A DNA stretch of 64,000 nucleotides, taken from the NCBI GenBank assembly GCA_965246995.1, contig OZ252008.1, positions 1,860,001 through 1,924,000 on the forward strand, read 5' to 3'. Below the pieces are notes generated by a model. That model ran no database searches and had not been told where the DNA came from. It saw only the letters and a program-made list of their open reading frames with translations. The position numbers and the translations under genes are program-made. This DNA is from VXRJ01 sp965246995. GTDB taxonomy: Bacteria; Acidobacteriota; Vicinamibacteria; Vicinamibacterales; UBA8438. This document shows, piece after piece, positions 51,966 through 61,563 of this stretch (position 1 is the first letter of the stretch; each line of letters starts with the position of its first letter).

Positions 51966-52384
51966 GTGCGCCCTTCCACCGGCCCATCGCGCGTCTTCTC
52001 TGGGCGTGGGGGCCATCGGCCGCCCTGATGGGGGCAATCTTCATCCTCTCGGACACGCCCACGCCGCCGTTTGCCAACCGGGTGCCCGACTACTGGGCCC
52101 ATATGGCGGTGTACGGACTGCTGAGCGCCGCGATCCTGCATGGTCTCGCGGGTGGACGGTGGCGTGACGTGACATGGCCCCGCTTTCTTCTGGCGGTGCT
52201 TCTGTCGGCCGCTTATGGATTGACGGACGAGTACCACCAGGCGTTCGTGCCGGGGAGGACACCCTCGGCGGGCGACCTGGCGGCGGACCTTGTGGGCGGA
52301 GCCCTGGGAGCGGGCGGCGCGTGGGTCTGGAGTATAGTGTTGGCTGGCCGGCGCGGCCGGAACCACACCTCGCATGGGTCCTGA
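51962..52384 (+). CDS. VanZ family membrane protein
   Basis: A 140-residue protein with four membrane segments and the VanZ-like signature: PDYWAHMAVYGLLSA near residues 42-56 and AYGLTDEYHQAFVPGRTPSAGDLAADLVGG near 84-112 (given here only by its ends in function terms: conserved DEYHQ, then P and D residues). Some VanZ proteins give teicoplanin resistance; most are uncharacterised. It starts at GTG and overlaps the crotonase gene by 11 bases. Confidence 0.82.
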   Translation: MSAPFHRPIARLLWAWGPSAALMGAIFILSDTPTPPFANRVPDYWAHMAVYGLLSAAILHGLAGGRWRDVTWPRFLLAVLLSAAYGLTDEYHQAFVPGRTPSAGDLAADLVGGALGAGGAWVWSIVLAGRRGRNHTSHGS

Positions 52385-53174
52385 GAATTCGAACGGCACG
52401 GGTAGTCTGGTGGTTGAGCGTGACGGGGCAGTCGCCACGGTCACCATCACGCGACCCAAGGTACTGAACGCGCTCAATATCGCGACCGTCGCGGCGCTGC
52501 ACGACACGATCCGCGAGTTGGCGGAGGACGGCGCGGTCCGGGTCATCATCCTGACCGGGTCGGGTGAGAAGGCGTTCATCGCCGGGGCCGACATCTCCGA
52601 ACTCGCCCCCCTCACGCCGGTCGAGGCCGAGGCGCTTGCCCGCCGTGGGCAGGGGCTTTGCCACACGATCGAGCAGATGGGCAAGCCGGTGATCGCCGCG
52701 ATCAACGGCTACGCGCTCGGGGGCGGCTGCGAGCTGGCGATGGCGTGCACGATCCGGATCGCGGCCGACACCGCGAAGCTGGGGCAGCCGGAGATCAAAC
52801 TGGGACTCCTGCCGGGTTACGGCGGCACGCAACGGCTGGCCCGGCTCGTCGGCCGGGGACGGGCGCTCGAGTTGATGTTGACCGGCGATCCGATCGACGC
52901 CGCCGAAGCGCACCGGATAGGTCTGGTTAACCGTATCGTGCCGGCGGCAGAACTACTGAATGAAGCGAAGAGCCTGGCCGCCACCATCGCCGCGCGGGCG
53001 CCGATTGCCGCCGCGTACATTCTCGACGCGGTGGAGCAGGGGCTGGGCATGACGTTGGTGGATGGCTGCGCCCACGAGGCGTCGCTGTTCGGCCTCACCG
53101 CGGCAACCGAGGACTGGCGCGAAGGCACCGGCGCGTTCCTCGAGAAACGGTCCGCCAAATTCAAGGGGTCATGA
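52374..53174 (+). CDS. enoyl-CoA hydratase/isomerase family protein
   Basis: A 266-residue crotonase. The oxyanion-hole regions KAFIAGADISEL (about 64-75) and GYALGGGCELAMAC (about 109-122) are intact. The two catalytic glutamates of true hydratases are in place: one in GGGCELAM and one in LGQPEIKLGLLPGYGGTQRL. So hydration of 2-enoyl-CoA is likely. TATAGT at 52333-52338 could be a promoter 35 bases upstream. It overlaps ribH by four bases (ATGA). Confidence 0.9.
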   Translation: MGPENSNGTGSLVVERDGAVATVTITRPKVLNALNIATVAALHDTIRELAEDGAVRVIILTGSGEKAFIAGADISELAPLTPVEAEALARRGQGLCHTIEQMGKPVIAAINGYALGGGCELAMACTIRIAADTAKLGQPEIKLGLLPGYGGTQRLARLVGRGRALELMLTGDPIDAAEAHRIGLVNRIVPAAELLNEAKSLAATIAARAPIAAAYILDAVEQGLGMTLVDGCAHEASLFGLTAATEDWREGTGAFLEKRSAKFKGS

Positions 53175-53647
53175 AGGATACGCCGGTCATCGAGGGGGCT
53201 GCGGACGCCTCGGGACTGCGGATCGCCTTGGTCGTCTCCGCCTATCACGCCACGATTGCCGATGCGCTCCGGGATGGCGCGATCGCCGCGCTCGGTGAGG
53301 CGGGGGCCGACATCGCCCGCTCCGTGACGGTTATCGACGCGCCCGGCGCGTTCGAGATCCCGTTTGCTGCCCGCTGTGCGGCGGCGAGCGGGCGGTTCGA
53401 TGCGGTGGTCTGCCTCGGCTGCATCGTCCGGGGCGAGACGCCACACTTCGACGTTCTGGCGTCGGCGGTCGCGCATGCGGTCGCCACCGCCTCGCAGGTG
53501 ACCAATGTCCCGATCACGTTCGGCGTCCTTACCACCAACACGATGGCGGAGGCGGAGGTGCGTTCGCGGGGCGACGGCAACAAGGGGCGCGAGGCGGCGC
53601 TGGCGGCCGTGCAGTTGGCGAACGTGCAGCGCCAACTGCTGTGGTGA
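53171..53647 (+). CDS. ribH: 6,7-dimethyl-8-ribityllumazine synthase
   Basis: A 158-residue enzyme for the penultimate step of riboflavin synthesis. Substrate-binding motifs VSAYHATIADAL (near 24), APGAFEIPFAARCAA (near 58) and GCIVRGETPHFDVLAS (about 82-97) are present, and the C-terminal GVLTTNTM...R block is kept. It overlaps both enoyl-CoA hydratase and nusB, the latter a common partner. Confidence 0.93.
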   Translation: MKDTPVIEGAADASGLRIALVVSAYHATIADALRDGAIAALGEAGADIARSVTVIDAPGAFEIPFAARCAAASGRFDAVVCLGCIVRGETPHFDVLASAVAHAVATASQVTNVPITFGVLTTNTMAEAEVRSRGDGNKGREAALAAVQLANVQRQLLW

Positions 53648-54111
53648 CTCCCCGGGCGGACGGCCGCCGCGAACGCCATCTGATTCGCGAAACGGCTCTG
53701 CAGTTGCTCTACCAGTGGGACGTGGCCGCGATCGGGATCGACGATGCGGACGATGCGCTGGCGTTGTTCTGGTCTACCCATCCGGCGCCGGAGATGCGCC
53801 AGGCAGGCGCGTTGCGGTTGGCGCGTGGCACGATGGCGGCGCTCTCGACCATCGATCCGCTGATTGAAGGGCACGCCGAGCACTGGCGGCCGGAACGGAT
53901 GGTGCTGATCGACCGATTGATCATGCGAATGGCGATTTACGAGATGCTGATCGATCGAACTCCACCGGCCGTCGCGATCAACGAGGCGTTGGAGCTGGCG
54001 AAGACCTTCAGCGGCGAAGGCGCGGTCGGGTTCATCAACGGTGTGCTGGACGCGGTCCGGCGCGATACCGTCGACACCGCGCCGGCGGAAGGTGATGCGG
54101 ACGGTGAGTGA
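53644..54111 (+). CDS. nusB: transcription antitermination factor NusB
   Basis: A 155-residue all-helical protein of the rRNA antitermination complex, binding boxA RNA with NusE. Conserved RETALQLLYQWD (about 16-27), LIDRLIMRMAIYEML (about 82-96) and VAINEALELAKTFS followed by FINGVLD are visible. The second GTG, at 53644, overlaps the ribH stop and is preferred. A three-codon longer start is possible. Confidence 0.93.
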   Translation: MTPRADGRRERHLIRETALQLLYQWDVAAIGIDDADDALALFWSTHPAPEMRQAGALRLARGTMAALSTIDPLIEGHAEHWRPERMVLIDRLIMRMAIYEMLIDRTPPAVAINEALELAKTFSGEGAVGFINGVLDAVRRDTVDTAPAEGDADGE

Positions 54112-55612
54112 CGAACAGCGCCAACAGCGGCGTGCCCACTTCGAGGCAATTTGCGCGCTCGGGATCGATCCTTATCCGGCGCGGTTCCCGCGTGCCGACT
54201 CGCCCAACACGATCGTCGCTGCGCACGGCGGGCAGACGGGAGAAGCGCTGGAAGAGACGCGTCCCACGGCCCGGACGGCGGGCCGCATCGTCGCGATTCG
54301 CAGCTTCGGCAAGGCGAACTTCCTTGTGTTGTCGGACGGCGCGACGCGGCTGCAGGTATACGTCCGGAAAGACGCCCTGAGCGAGCGGGACTTCGCGCTG
54401 CTTCGCCTGCTCGACGTGGGCGACCTCGTCGGTACGTCGGGCCGTGTCTTCCGGACGCGAACGAACGAGCTGACGATCTGGGCCGACGGGCTCGTCTTCC
54501 TCGCCAAGTGCTTCGAACCGATGCCGGAGAAGTGGCACGGGCTGACCGATGTCGAAACCCGCTATCGCCAGCGGTACCTCGATCTGATCGTCAACCCCGA
54601 GTCGCGCCGCGTGTTCGAGGCGCGCAGTCGCGTTCTGACCGCGATCCGCCGCTTCCTGGATGCGCGCGGCTACCTCGAGGTAGAGACACCGATGATGCAG
54701 CCGATTGCCGGGGGCGCGCTTGCCCGGCCGTTCATCACGCATCACAACGCGCTCGACGTGCCGCTTTACCTTCGTGTCGCGCCGGAGCTGTATCTGAAAC
54801 GGCTCACGGTGGGCGGACTCGAGCGGGTGTACGAAATCAACCGGAACTTCCGGAACGAGGGGATCTCGACGCGACACAACCCCGAGTTCACGATGCTGGA
54901 GTTCTACGAGGCGTATGGCGACTACGAGTCGATGATGACGCTGACCGAGTCCCTGTTCGAGACGATTGCCGAGGAGGTGCTCGGCGGTCGCGAGTGCGTC
55001 TTTGGCGGAGAGACGATCAGTTTTTCCGCTCCCTTCGTCCGCCAGACTCTGCGGGGCGCGGCGGCGGCGGCGGCGGCGGCGCGGCTCGGGCGCGACGTGC
55101 CGGAATCGGCCCTCCGCGACCGGTCGGCCTGCGCGGGGCTGGCCTCGGACCTCTGCCTGGAGGTGCGTCCCGACGCCGGAGCAGGCTGGATCGCCACGGC
55201 GATCTTCGAACACCTCTGCGAGGCGTCGCTGGTGCAGCCGACATTCATCTACGACATGCCGACCGAGGTGTCGCCTTTGTCGAAGCAGCGTCTCGACGAT
55301 CCCGATACGGTCGAGCGGTTCGAGTTGTTCGCCGGCGGGATGGAGCTGGCAAACGCCTTTTCCGAGCTGAATGATCCGGCGGAGCAACGCCGCCGGTTCG
55401 AGTTGCAGCAGGAGGCCAGGCGCGCGGACGGCAGCCGGGACGACGAAGCGCATGCGATGGACGACGACTATGTCCACGCGCTCGAGTACGGGCTGCCCCC
55501 CACCGGCGGCGAAGGCATCGGCATCGACCGGCTGGTGATGCTGCTGACCGACAGCCCCTCGATCCGTGACGTTATCCTCTTCCCGCTGATGCGGCCCCAG
55601 CGAGACGAATAG
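54095..55612 (+). CDS. lysS: lysyl-tRNA synthetase (class II)
   Basis: A 505-residue class II synthetase. The N-terminal OB-fold anticodon domain runs about 55-150. Class II motif 1 lies near DARGYLEVETPMMQP, motif 2 is NRNFRNEGISTRHNPEFTM, and motif 3 is GEGIGIDRLVML near the C-terminus. An eight-alanine run near residue 325 comes from a GCG repeat. The start overlaps nusB; ATG 54095 is chosen, with GTG 54104 a close alternative. Confidence 0.94.
   Translation: MRTVSDEQRQQRRAHFEAICALGIDPYPARFPRADSPNTIVAAHGGQTGEALEETRPTARTAGRIVAIRSFGKANFLVLSDGATRLQVYVRKDALSERDFALLRLLDVGDLVGTSGRVFRTRTNELTIWADGLVFLAKCFEPMPEKWHGLTDVETRYRQRYLDLIVNPESRRVFEARSRVLTAIRRFLDARGYLEVETPMMQPIAGGALARPFITHHNALDVPLYLRVAPELYLKRLTVGGLERVYEINRNFRNEGISTRHNPEFTMLEFYEAYGDYESMMTLTESLFETIAEEVLGGRECVFGGETISFSAPFVRQTLRGAAAAAAAARLGRDVPESALRDRSACAGLASDLCLEVRPDAGAGWIATAIFEHLCEASLVQPTFIYDMPTEVSPLSKQRLDDPDTVERFELFAGGMELANAFSELNDPAEQRRRFELQQEARRADGSRDDEAHAMDDDYVHALEYGLPPTGGEGIGIDRLVMLLTDSPSIRDVILFPLMRPQRDE
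55058..55081 (+). repeat. GCG trinucleotide repeat (8 units) within lysS
   Basis: Eight GCG triplets encode eight consecutive alanines in an insertion between class II motifs 2 and 3. Expansion or contraction by slippage would stay in frame. Confidence 0.9.
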
Positions 55613-55644
55613 GGCGACAATAGGGCGAGGACTCCAGCCGTCCG

Positions 55645-56880
55645 ATGAAGCTTCCCTTCGAGCTCTACGTCGCGACGCGCTACCTGCTGGCACGCCGGAA
55701 GCAGGCCTCCATCGCCAGCACGTCACTAATCTCGGTCGCTGGTGTGACGGTCGGTGTCGCGGCGCTGATCATCGCGCTGGCCCTGATGACGGGCCTGCAG
55801 CGGGAGATGCGCGACCGGATCGTGGGTTCCCAGGCGCATGTCTACGTCTGGAAGGTGCTGGGCGGCGGCTTCGACGACTACCACGCCGAGGCAGTGACGC
55901 TCGAGGCGCTGTCGGGGGTCGCTGCCGCTGCACCGGTGATCCAGGGGAAGGCGCTCGCGCGGACACGCATCGGGGAAGTGTTCGTCAACATCAAGGGAAT
56001 CGACCCGGAACTGGAAGCGAGGGTCACTGAGGTGGCCCAATCGGTGACGCAGGGAAGCCTTGACGACCTCGTTGCAATAGAGAGCGACGCCTTCGGCGGG
56101 ATCGTCATCGGGGATGGTGTGGCCGAGCGCCTGGGTGCCTTCGTGGGTGACGAGGTCGTGCTTGTTACACAGAGCGGGACGCTGTCGCCGATGGGGGTGC
56201 TGCCGCGGCCGCGACGTCTCGAGGTGGTGGGGATCTTTGACCTCGGGCTGTTCGAGTACGACACGACGTTCGGTTTCGTCTCGCTGGAAACCGCTGGCCG
56301 CCTGTTCGGACGCGAGACGGTCGAGATGATGGAGTTGCGCGTCGATGACATCTATGCATCGCGGGAAGTCGCGGATCGGATTACGGCGGAACTGGGCCCG
56401 GGCTACCTGACCGACGACTGGTCGCAGCTCAACGCCCCGTTGTTCTCGGCGCTCTGGCTGGAGAAGATGGCGATCTCGATCGCGATCGGCCTGATTGTCG
56501 TCGTGTCCGCGCTGCACATCGTCGCATCGCTCATCATGCTCGTGATGGAGAAGAGTCGCGACATAGCCATCCTGAAGACCATGGGGACGAAGGCGGGCGT
56601 CATCCGGCGGATCTTCATCCTGCAGGGAGGCATCATCGGCCTCGTGGGCACGATGGCCGGCGCCGCGCTCGGCTGGGTGATCGCCACGGTGATGGACCAC
56701 TACCGTTTATTGGAGTTGCCGGGCGACGTCTACCAGATTACGTACGTTCCCTTTGTGATCCAGCCTCTGGACTTCGCTCTGGTAATCGTCGCGGCGAACG
56801 TGATTTGTTTCGGCGCGACGCTCTATCCCTCCCGCCACGCGGCGCGGGTCGATCCAGCCGAATCGCTCCGCTACGAGTAG
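55645..56880 (+). CDS. lipoprotein-releasing ABC transporter permease (LolC/LolE family)
   Basis: A 411-residue membrane protein with the MacB/LolCE layout: one helix near 30-50 (ISVAGVTVGVAALIIALALM), a large periplasmic domain (about 55-270), then three helices (about 280-390). N-terminal ELYVATRYLLARRKQA and the coupling string MEKSRDIAILKTMGTK are typical. With LolD it extracts outer-membrane lipoproteins from the inner membrane. A single permease gene here suggests a homodimer (LolF-like). LolD follows after six bases. Confidence 0.9.
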   Translation: MKLPFELYVATRYLLARRKQASIASTSLISVAGVTVGVAALIIALALMTGLQREMRDRIVGSQAHVYVWKVLGGGFDDYHAEAVTLEALSGVAAAAPVIQGKALARTRIGEVFVNIKGIDPELEARVTEVAQSVTQGSLDDLVAIESDAFGGIVIGDGVAERLGAFVGDEVVLVTQSGTLSPMGVLPRPRRLEVVGIFDLGLFEYDTTFGFVSLETAGRLFGRETVEMMELRVDDIYASREVADRITAELGPGYLTDDWSQLNAPLFSALWLEKMAISIAIGLIVVVSALHIVASLIMLVMEKSRDIAILKTMGTKAGVIRRIFILQGGIIGLVGTMAGAALGWVIATVMDHYRLLELPGDVYQITYVPFVIQPLDFALVIVAANVICFGATLYPSRHAARVDPAESLRYE

Positions 56881-56886
56881 AGCGCG

Positions 56887-57561
56887 ATGCCGTTCGTCGA
56901 TATCGCGGGACTATCGAAGGCGTTCCGGGCGGCGGGCCGGGAACTGCCGGTGTTGCGCGAACTCGATCTGACCGTCGAGGCGAACGAGATGGTGGCGATA
57001 GTCGGTGCTTCCGGGGTCGGCAAGTCGACGCTCCTGCAGGTGATCGGCGGCCTCGATCGGGCCCGAGAGGGCCGTATCGTGATAGACGGCACCGACCTGG
57101 CGGCACTCGATGATGACGCACTGGTTGCTTTCCGGCACCGGGCCATCGGCTTCGTTTTCCAGTTTCATCACCTGTTGCCGGAGTTCACCGCGGTCGAGAA
57201 CGCAGAGATGCCGTTGCGTATCGGACGCCGGTCCCCGGGCGAGGCTCGCACCCGGGCCGAGGCATTGCTCGGCGAAGTGGGCCTCGGCGATCGGTTGGGC
57301 CACCGGCCCGGCATGCTGTCGGGGGGCGAGCAGCAACGGGTCGCCCTGGCGCGCGCACTGGTAATGCAACCCGCGCTCCTGCTGGCCGACGAGCCGACCG
57401 GCGACCTGGACGAGGCAACCGCCGGCCAGATGCGGGATCTGCTTCGCGAGATGCACCGGGCGCACGGGTTGACGTCGATCATCGCCACCCACAACGCGAC
57501 CCTCGCCGCGGGTTGCGACCGGGTGCTGTGCCTCGCCAACGGCTGCCTTAAGGTTGCATGA
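56887..57561 (+). CDS. lolD: lipoprotein-releasing ABC transporter ATP-binding protein
   Basis: A 224-residue ABC ATPase. Walker A GASGVGKSTLLQ is near residues 40-51, FVFQFHHLLPEFTAVENA marks the Q-loop region typical of LolD/MacB, the signature is LSGGEQQRVALARAL, and Walker B is LLLADEPTGDLD. It pairs with the upstream permease. Confidence 0.93.
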   Translation: MPFVDIAGLSKAFRAAGRELPVLRELDLTVEANEMVAIVGASGVGKSTLLQVIGGLDRAREGRIVIDGTDLAALDDDALVAFRHRAIGFVFQFHHLLPEFTAVENAEMPLRIGRRSPGEARTRAEALLGEVGLGDRLGHRPGMLSGGEQQRVALARALVMQPALLLADEPTGDLDEATAGQMRDLLREMHRAHGLTSIIATHNATLAAGCDRVLCLANGCLKVA

Positions 57562-57589
57562 TCCCCGGGGCTACGATTCTCAAGTTGCG

Positions 57590-57595
57590 TATAAT
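57590..57595 (+). promoter_or_regulatory. consensus -10 box (TATAAT) upstream of clpC
   Basis: A perfect TATAAT lies in the 57-base gap after lolD, 23 bases before the clpC ATG. A GGTGG near 57608-57612 may be a weak ribosome-binding site. So clpC probably has its own promoter and a short leader. Confidence 0.5.
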
Positions 57596-57618
57596 CGACT
57601 TCAGCGGGTGGTGGCACG

Positions 57619-60060
<2,442 letters not shown>

Positions 60061-60080
60061 GATGCGTTGACAAGCGGCCG

Positions 60081-60085
60081 ATCAC
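60081..60085. repeat. target-site duplication ATCAC (left copy)
   Basis: ATCAC at 60081-60085 is repeated at 61522-61526, exactly flanking the insertion sequence. Rejoining the flanks restores an uninterrupted sequence with a hairpin: CGGCC, a 7-base loop GATCACT, then GGCCG. The element therefore landed in the loop of a potential clpC terminator. Confidence 0.85.
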
Positions 60086-60137
60086 AGTCCTTTCCAATCC
60101 AGAAATGAGCCTGAAGCGGGCCGATGAGCCAGACATG

Positions 60138-61424
60138 TCAGGCAGCCGGGTCAATGGACCGGAATAGCCGCGTGCGCGCCTCCTCAACGGCGCGCGCGGC
60201 GTCATTGTCGCTCAGGGCGAAGGCGATGTCGTCGAGCTGTTCGAAGGTGGTCCCCGGGTTGAGGTAGTCGGTGGCCCCGGGGAGCGACGTGAGCTTCTCG
60301 TAGGGCGTCATGATGTCGGCGTCGCGGTAGCGCTTGCGGACGCGCCCCTTGGCGTCGACCACCGTGCTGGGAAACTTGCGGACGCGCCCCTTGGCGTCGA
60401 CCACCGTGCTGGGAAAGAAGCAGGGGCGGTGGAAGTTGAGGTAGGGCGAGAGGACGTTCTGGGTGAAGTCGTTGACGCGTTGGGCGTGGCGGCTGGGGAT
60501 GTGGCCGTAGCCGAGGTGCTTGCGGACGACCGAGCCGTTCTTGCTCTCGACGAGGGCGTTGTCGTTGGTGTGTCGGGCTCGGGACTTGGTGAACTCGTCG
60601 ATGTGGAGGGCTTGCAGCAGCGCGGCGACGGTGCGGTTGACGTATTCCGACCCGTTGTCGGAGTGGAAGCCGTGGAGGGTGAACGGGAAGGCGCGGAGCA
60701 GGGCGCTGAGGACCGGGGCCAGGCACGCGGCGTGGAGATGCTCGACCGAGCCGATGCACTGGAACTGGGTGACCTCATCCACCAAGTTCACGTGGTACAG
60801 GCCTTTAACGTCATCGAGGTCAGCCTGATGGACGGAATCGACCCGGACATAGCCGGGGCGCCCGAACGGTGCCGGCCGGCGGCGCTCGCCGATCGCCACC
60901 TGCACCGGGCGCGTCGGCATGGGGGTGGTTCCGCGGCGCCGTTGATAGGTGATCGAGTGCCGCAGGTTGTAGAGATGGCCGTTCGAGATGCCGGCCAGGC
61001 GCTCGAACCGATGGTCGTCGAACCGATGGTAGGCGCGCGCACAGAGCGTGCGGGTGGCCGGTCCGGACAGCGTGCCGTGGAGCCGGTCGACCTCGGCGAG
61101 CAGGCCGATGTCGGTGCTGCTGTAACGGCGCGGGAATGGTCGGCTGGGTGCGCCGCGGCGGTCGGCGATCCTCCCGGTGGCCCGGTGTTGAGTCACGAGC
61201 CGGGTGAGTTGGGCGCGCGACAGGCCGGTCACCTTGGCCAGCAAGCTCCGGAGCAGACCCTTCTCAGCCTTCCCCTGGTGGACATAGTCGAACCGTGTCA
61301 AGGTGCGCTCGATGAACCCGTAGGCGTCCGCTCGCGTCGACACATTCAGGTCGATCAGTCCGCTGCCGTCAAGGAACGCTCGAACGTGTTGCAGGGTCCG
61401 CAGGCGGTCTGTCTGGAGTGTCAC
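60138..61424 (-). CDS. IS transposase, integrase catalytic core (DDE)
   Basis: A 428-residue transposase. An N-terminal helix-turn-helix region (GLSRAQLTRLVTQHRATGR, about 67-85) precedes the rve catalytic core: first Asp in YVRVDSVHQAD (D196), second in FHSDNGSEYVN (D256), and Glu in LVESKNGSVV (E293). The C-terminus has MTPYEKLTSLPGATDYLNPG. GGAGG at 61431-61435 is six bases before the GTG at 61424, which decides the start; ATGs at 61430 and 61469 are alternatives. A 42-bp in-frame tandem duplication repeats FPSTVVDAKGRVRK after the catalytic Glu. No frameshift is present, so it may be active. Confidence 0.9.
   Translation of the reverse strand: MTLQTDRLRTLQHVRAFLDGSGLIDLNVSTRADAYGFIERTLTRFDYVHQGKAEKGLLRSLLAKVTGLSRAQLTRLVTQHRATGRIADRRGAPSRPFPRRYSSTDIGLLAEVDRLHGTLSGPATRTLCARAYHRFDDHRFERLAGISNGHLYNLRHSITYQRRRGTTPMPTRPVQVAIGERRRPAPFGRPGYVRVDSVHQADLDDVKGLYHVNLVDEVTQFQCIGSVEHLHAACLAPVLSALLRAFPFTLHGFHSDNGSEYVNRTVAALLQALHIDEFTKSRARHTNDNALVESKNGSVVRKHLGYGHIPSRHAQRVNDFTQNVLSPYLNFHRPCFFPSTVVDAKGRVRKFPSTVVDAKGRVRKRYRDADIMTPYEKLTSLPGATDYLNPGTTFEQLDDIAFALSDNDAARAVEEARTRLFRSIDPAA
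60333..60416. repeat. perfect 42-bp tandem duplication inside the transposase
   Basis: 60333-60374 and 60375-60416 are identical 42-base copies, adding 14 residues in frame downstream of the DDE glutamate. The segment occurs once in the typical family pattern (Phe-Pro, then a Val-Asp/Thr-Asp turn and a basic stretch), so this is probably a recent slippage event. Confidence 0.92.
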
Positions 61425-61454
61425 GATCATCCTCCGATGATCCACCACCCAGCT

Positions 61455-61521
61455 CCCCTTCAGGCTCATGTGTCGTTGGAAACAACTCCCCCTTCAGGCT
61501 CATGTCTCATTGGAAGAGACT
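61455..61521. repeat. doubled right end of the insertion sequence
   Basis: Two direct copies of the terminal motif lie side by side: 61455-61487 and 61488-61521. Both begin CCCCTTCAGGCTCATGT (the outer copy has one extra C) and contain TTGGAA before the end. The outer copy is the real boundary, as shown by the target duplication. The inner copy may be a second transposase-binding site. Confidence 0.85.
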
Positions 61522-61526
61522 ATCAC
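61522..61526. repeat. target-site duplication ATCAC (right copy)
   Basis: This is the partner of 60081-60085. It directly abuts the right terminal repeat and lies 25 bases before the bamA -10 box. Confidence 0.85.
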
Positions 61527-61550
61527 TGGCCGTTGATGTTCACGATCCCG

Positions 61551-61556
61551 TAGAAT
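61551..61556 (+). promoter_or_regulatory. -10-like box (TAGAAT) before bamA
   Basis: TAGAAT ends seven bases before the GTG of bamA, so transcription would start at the start codon. The -35 position would fall in the flank at about 61528-61533, right of the insertion sequence, and shows no good match. The element may therefore have altered upstream promoter sequence without removing the -10. Confidence 0.5.
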
Positions 61557-61563
61557 AGTAGCG

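Larger units (their letters stand above)
60086..61521 (-). mobile_element. complete insertion sequence, 1436 bp, DDE integrase-type transposase
   Basis: The element is bounded by imperfect terminal inverted repeats of about 33 bases. The left end starts AGTCCTTTCCAATCC and contains ATGAGCCTGAAG; the reverse-complemented right end starts AGTCTCTTCCAAT and contains the same ATGAGCCTGAAG. Five-base ATCAC duplications flank it. It carries one transposase on the minus strand. Its left end is identical over 43 bases to the window start, so at least one more copy exists in the genome. The family is IS481-like or one of the unclassified integrase-core groups; I cannot place it exactly. Confidence 0.92.

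Noticed and set aside
54041..54095. Lysine riboswitch or T-box upstream of lysS
   Set aside because: lysS overlaps nusB directly, leaving no untranslated leader for such an element.
60333..60416. CRISPR-like repeat
   Set aside because: There are only two adjacent copies without spacers, inside a coding frame. No other CRISPR-like array was seen in the window.
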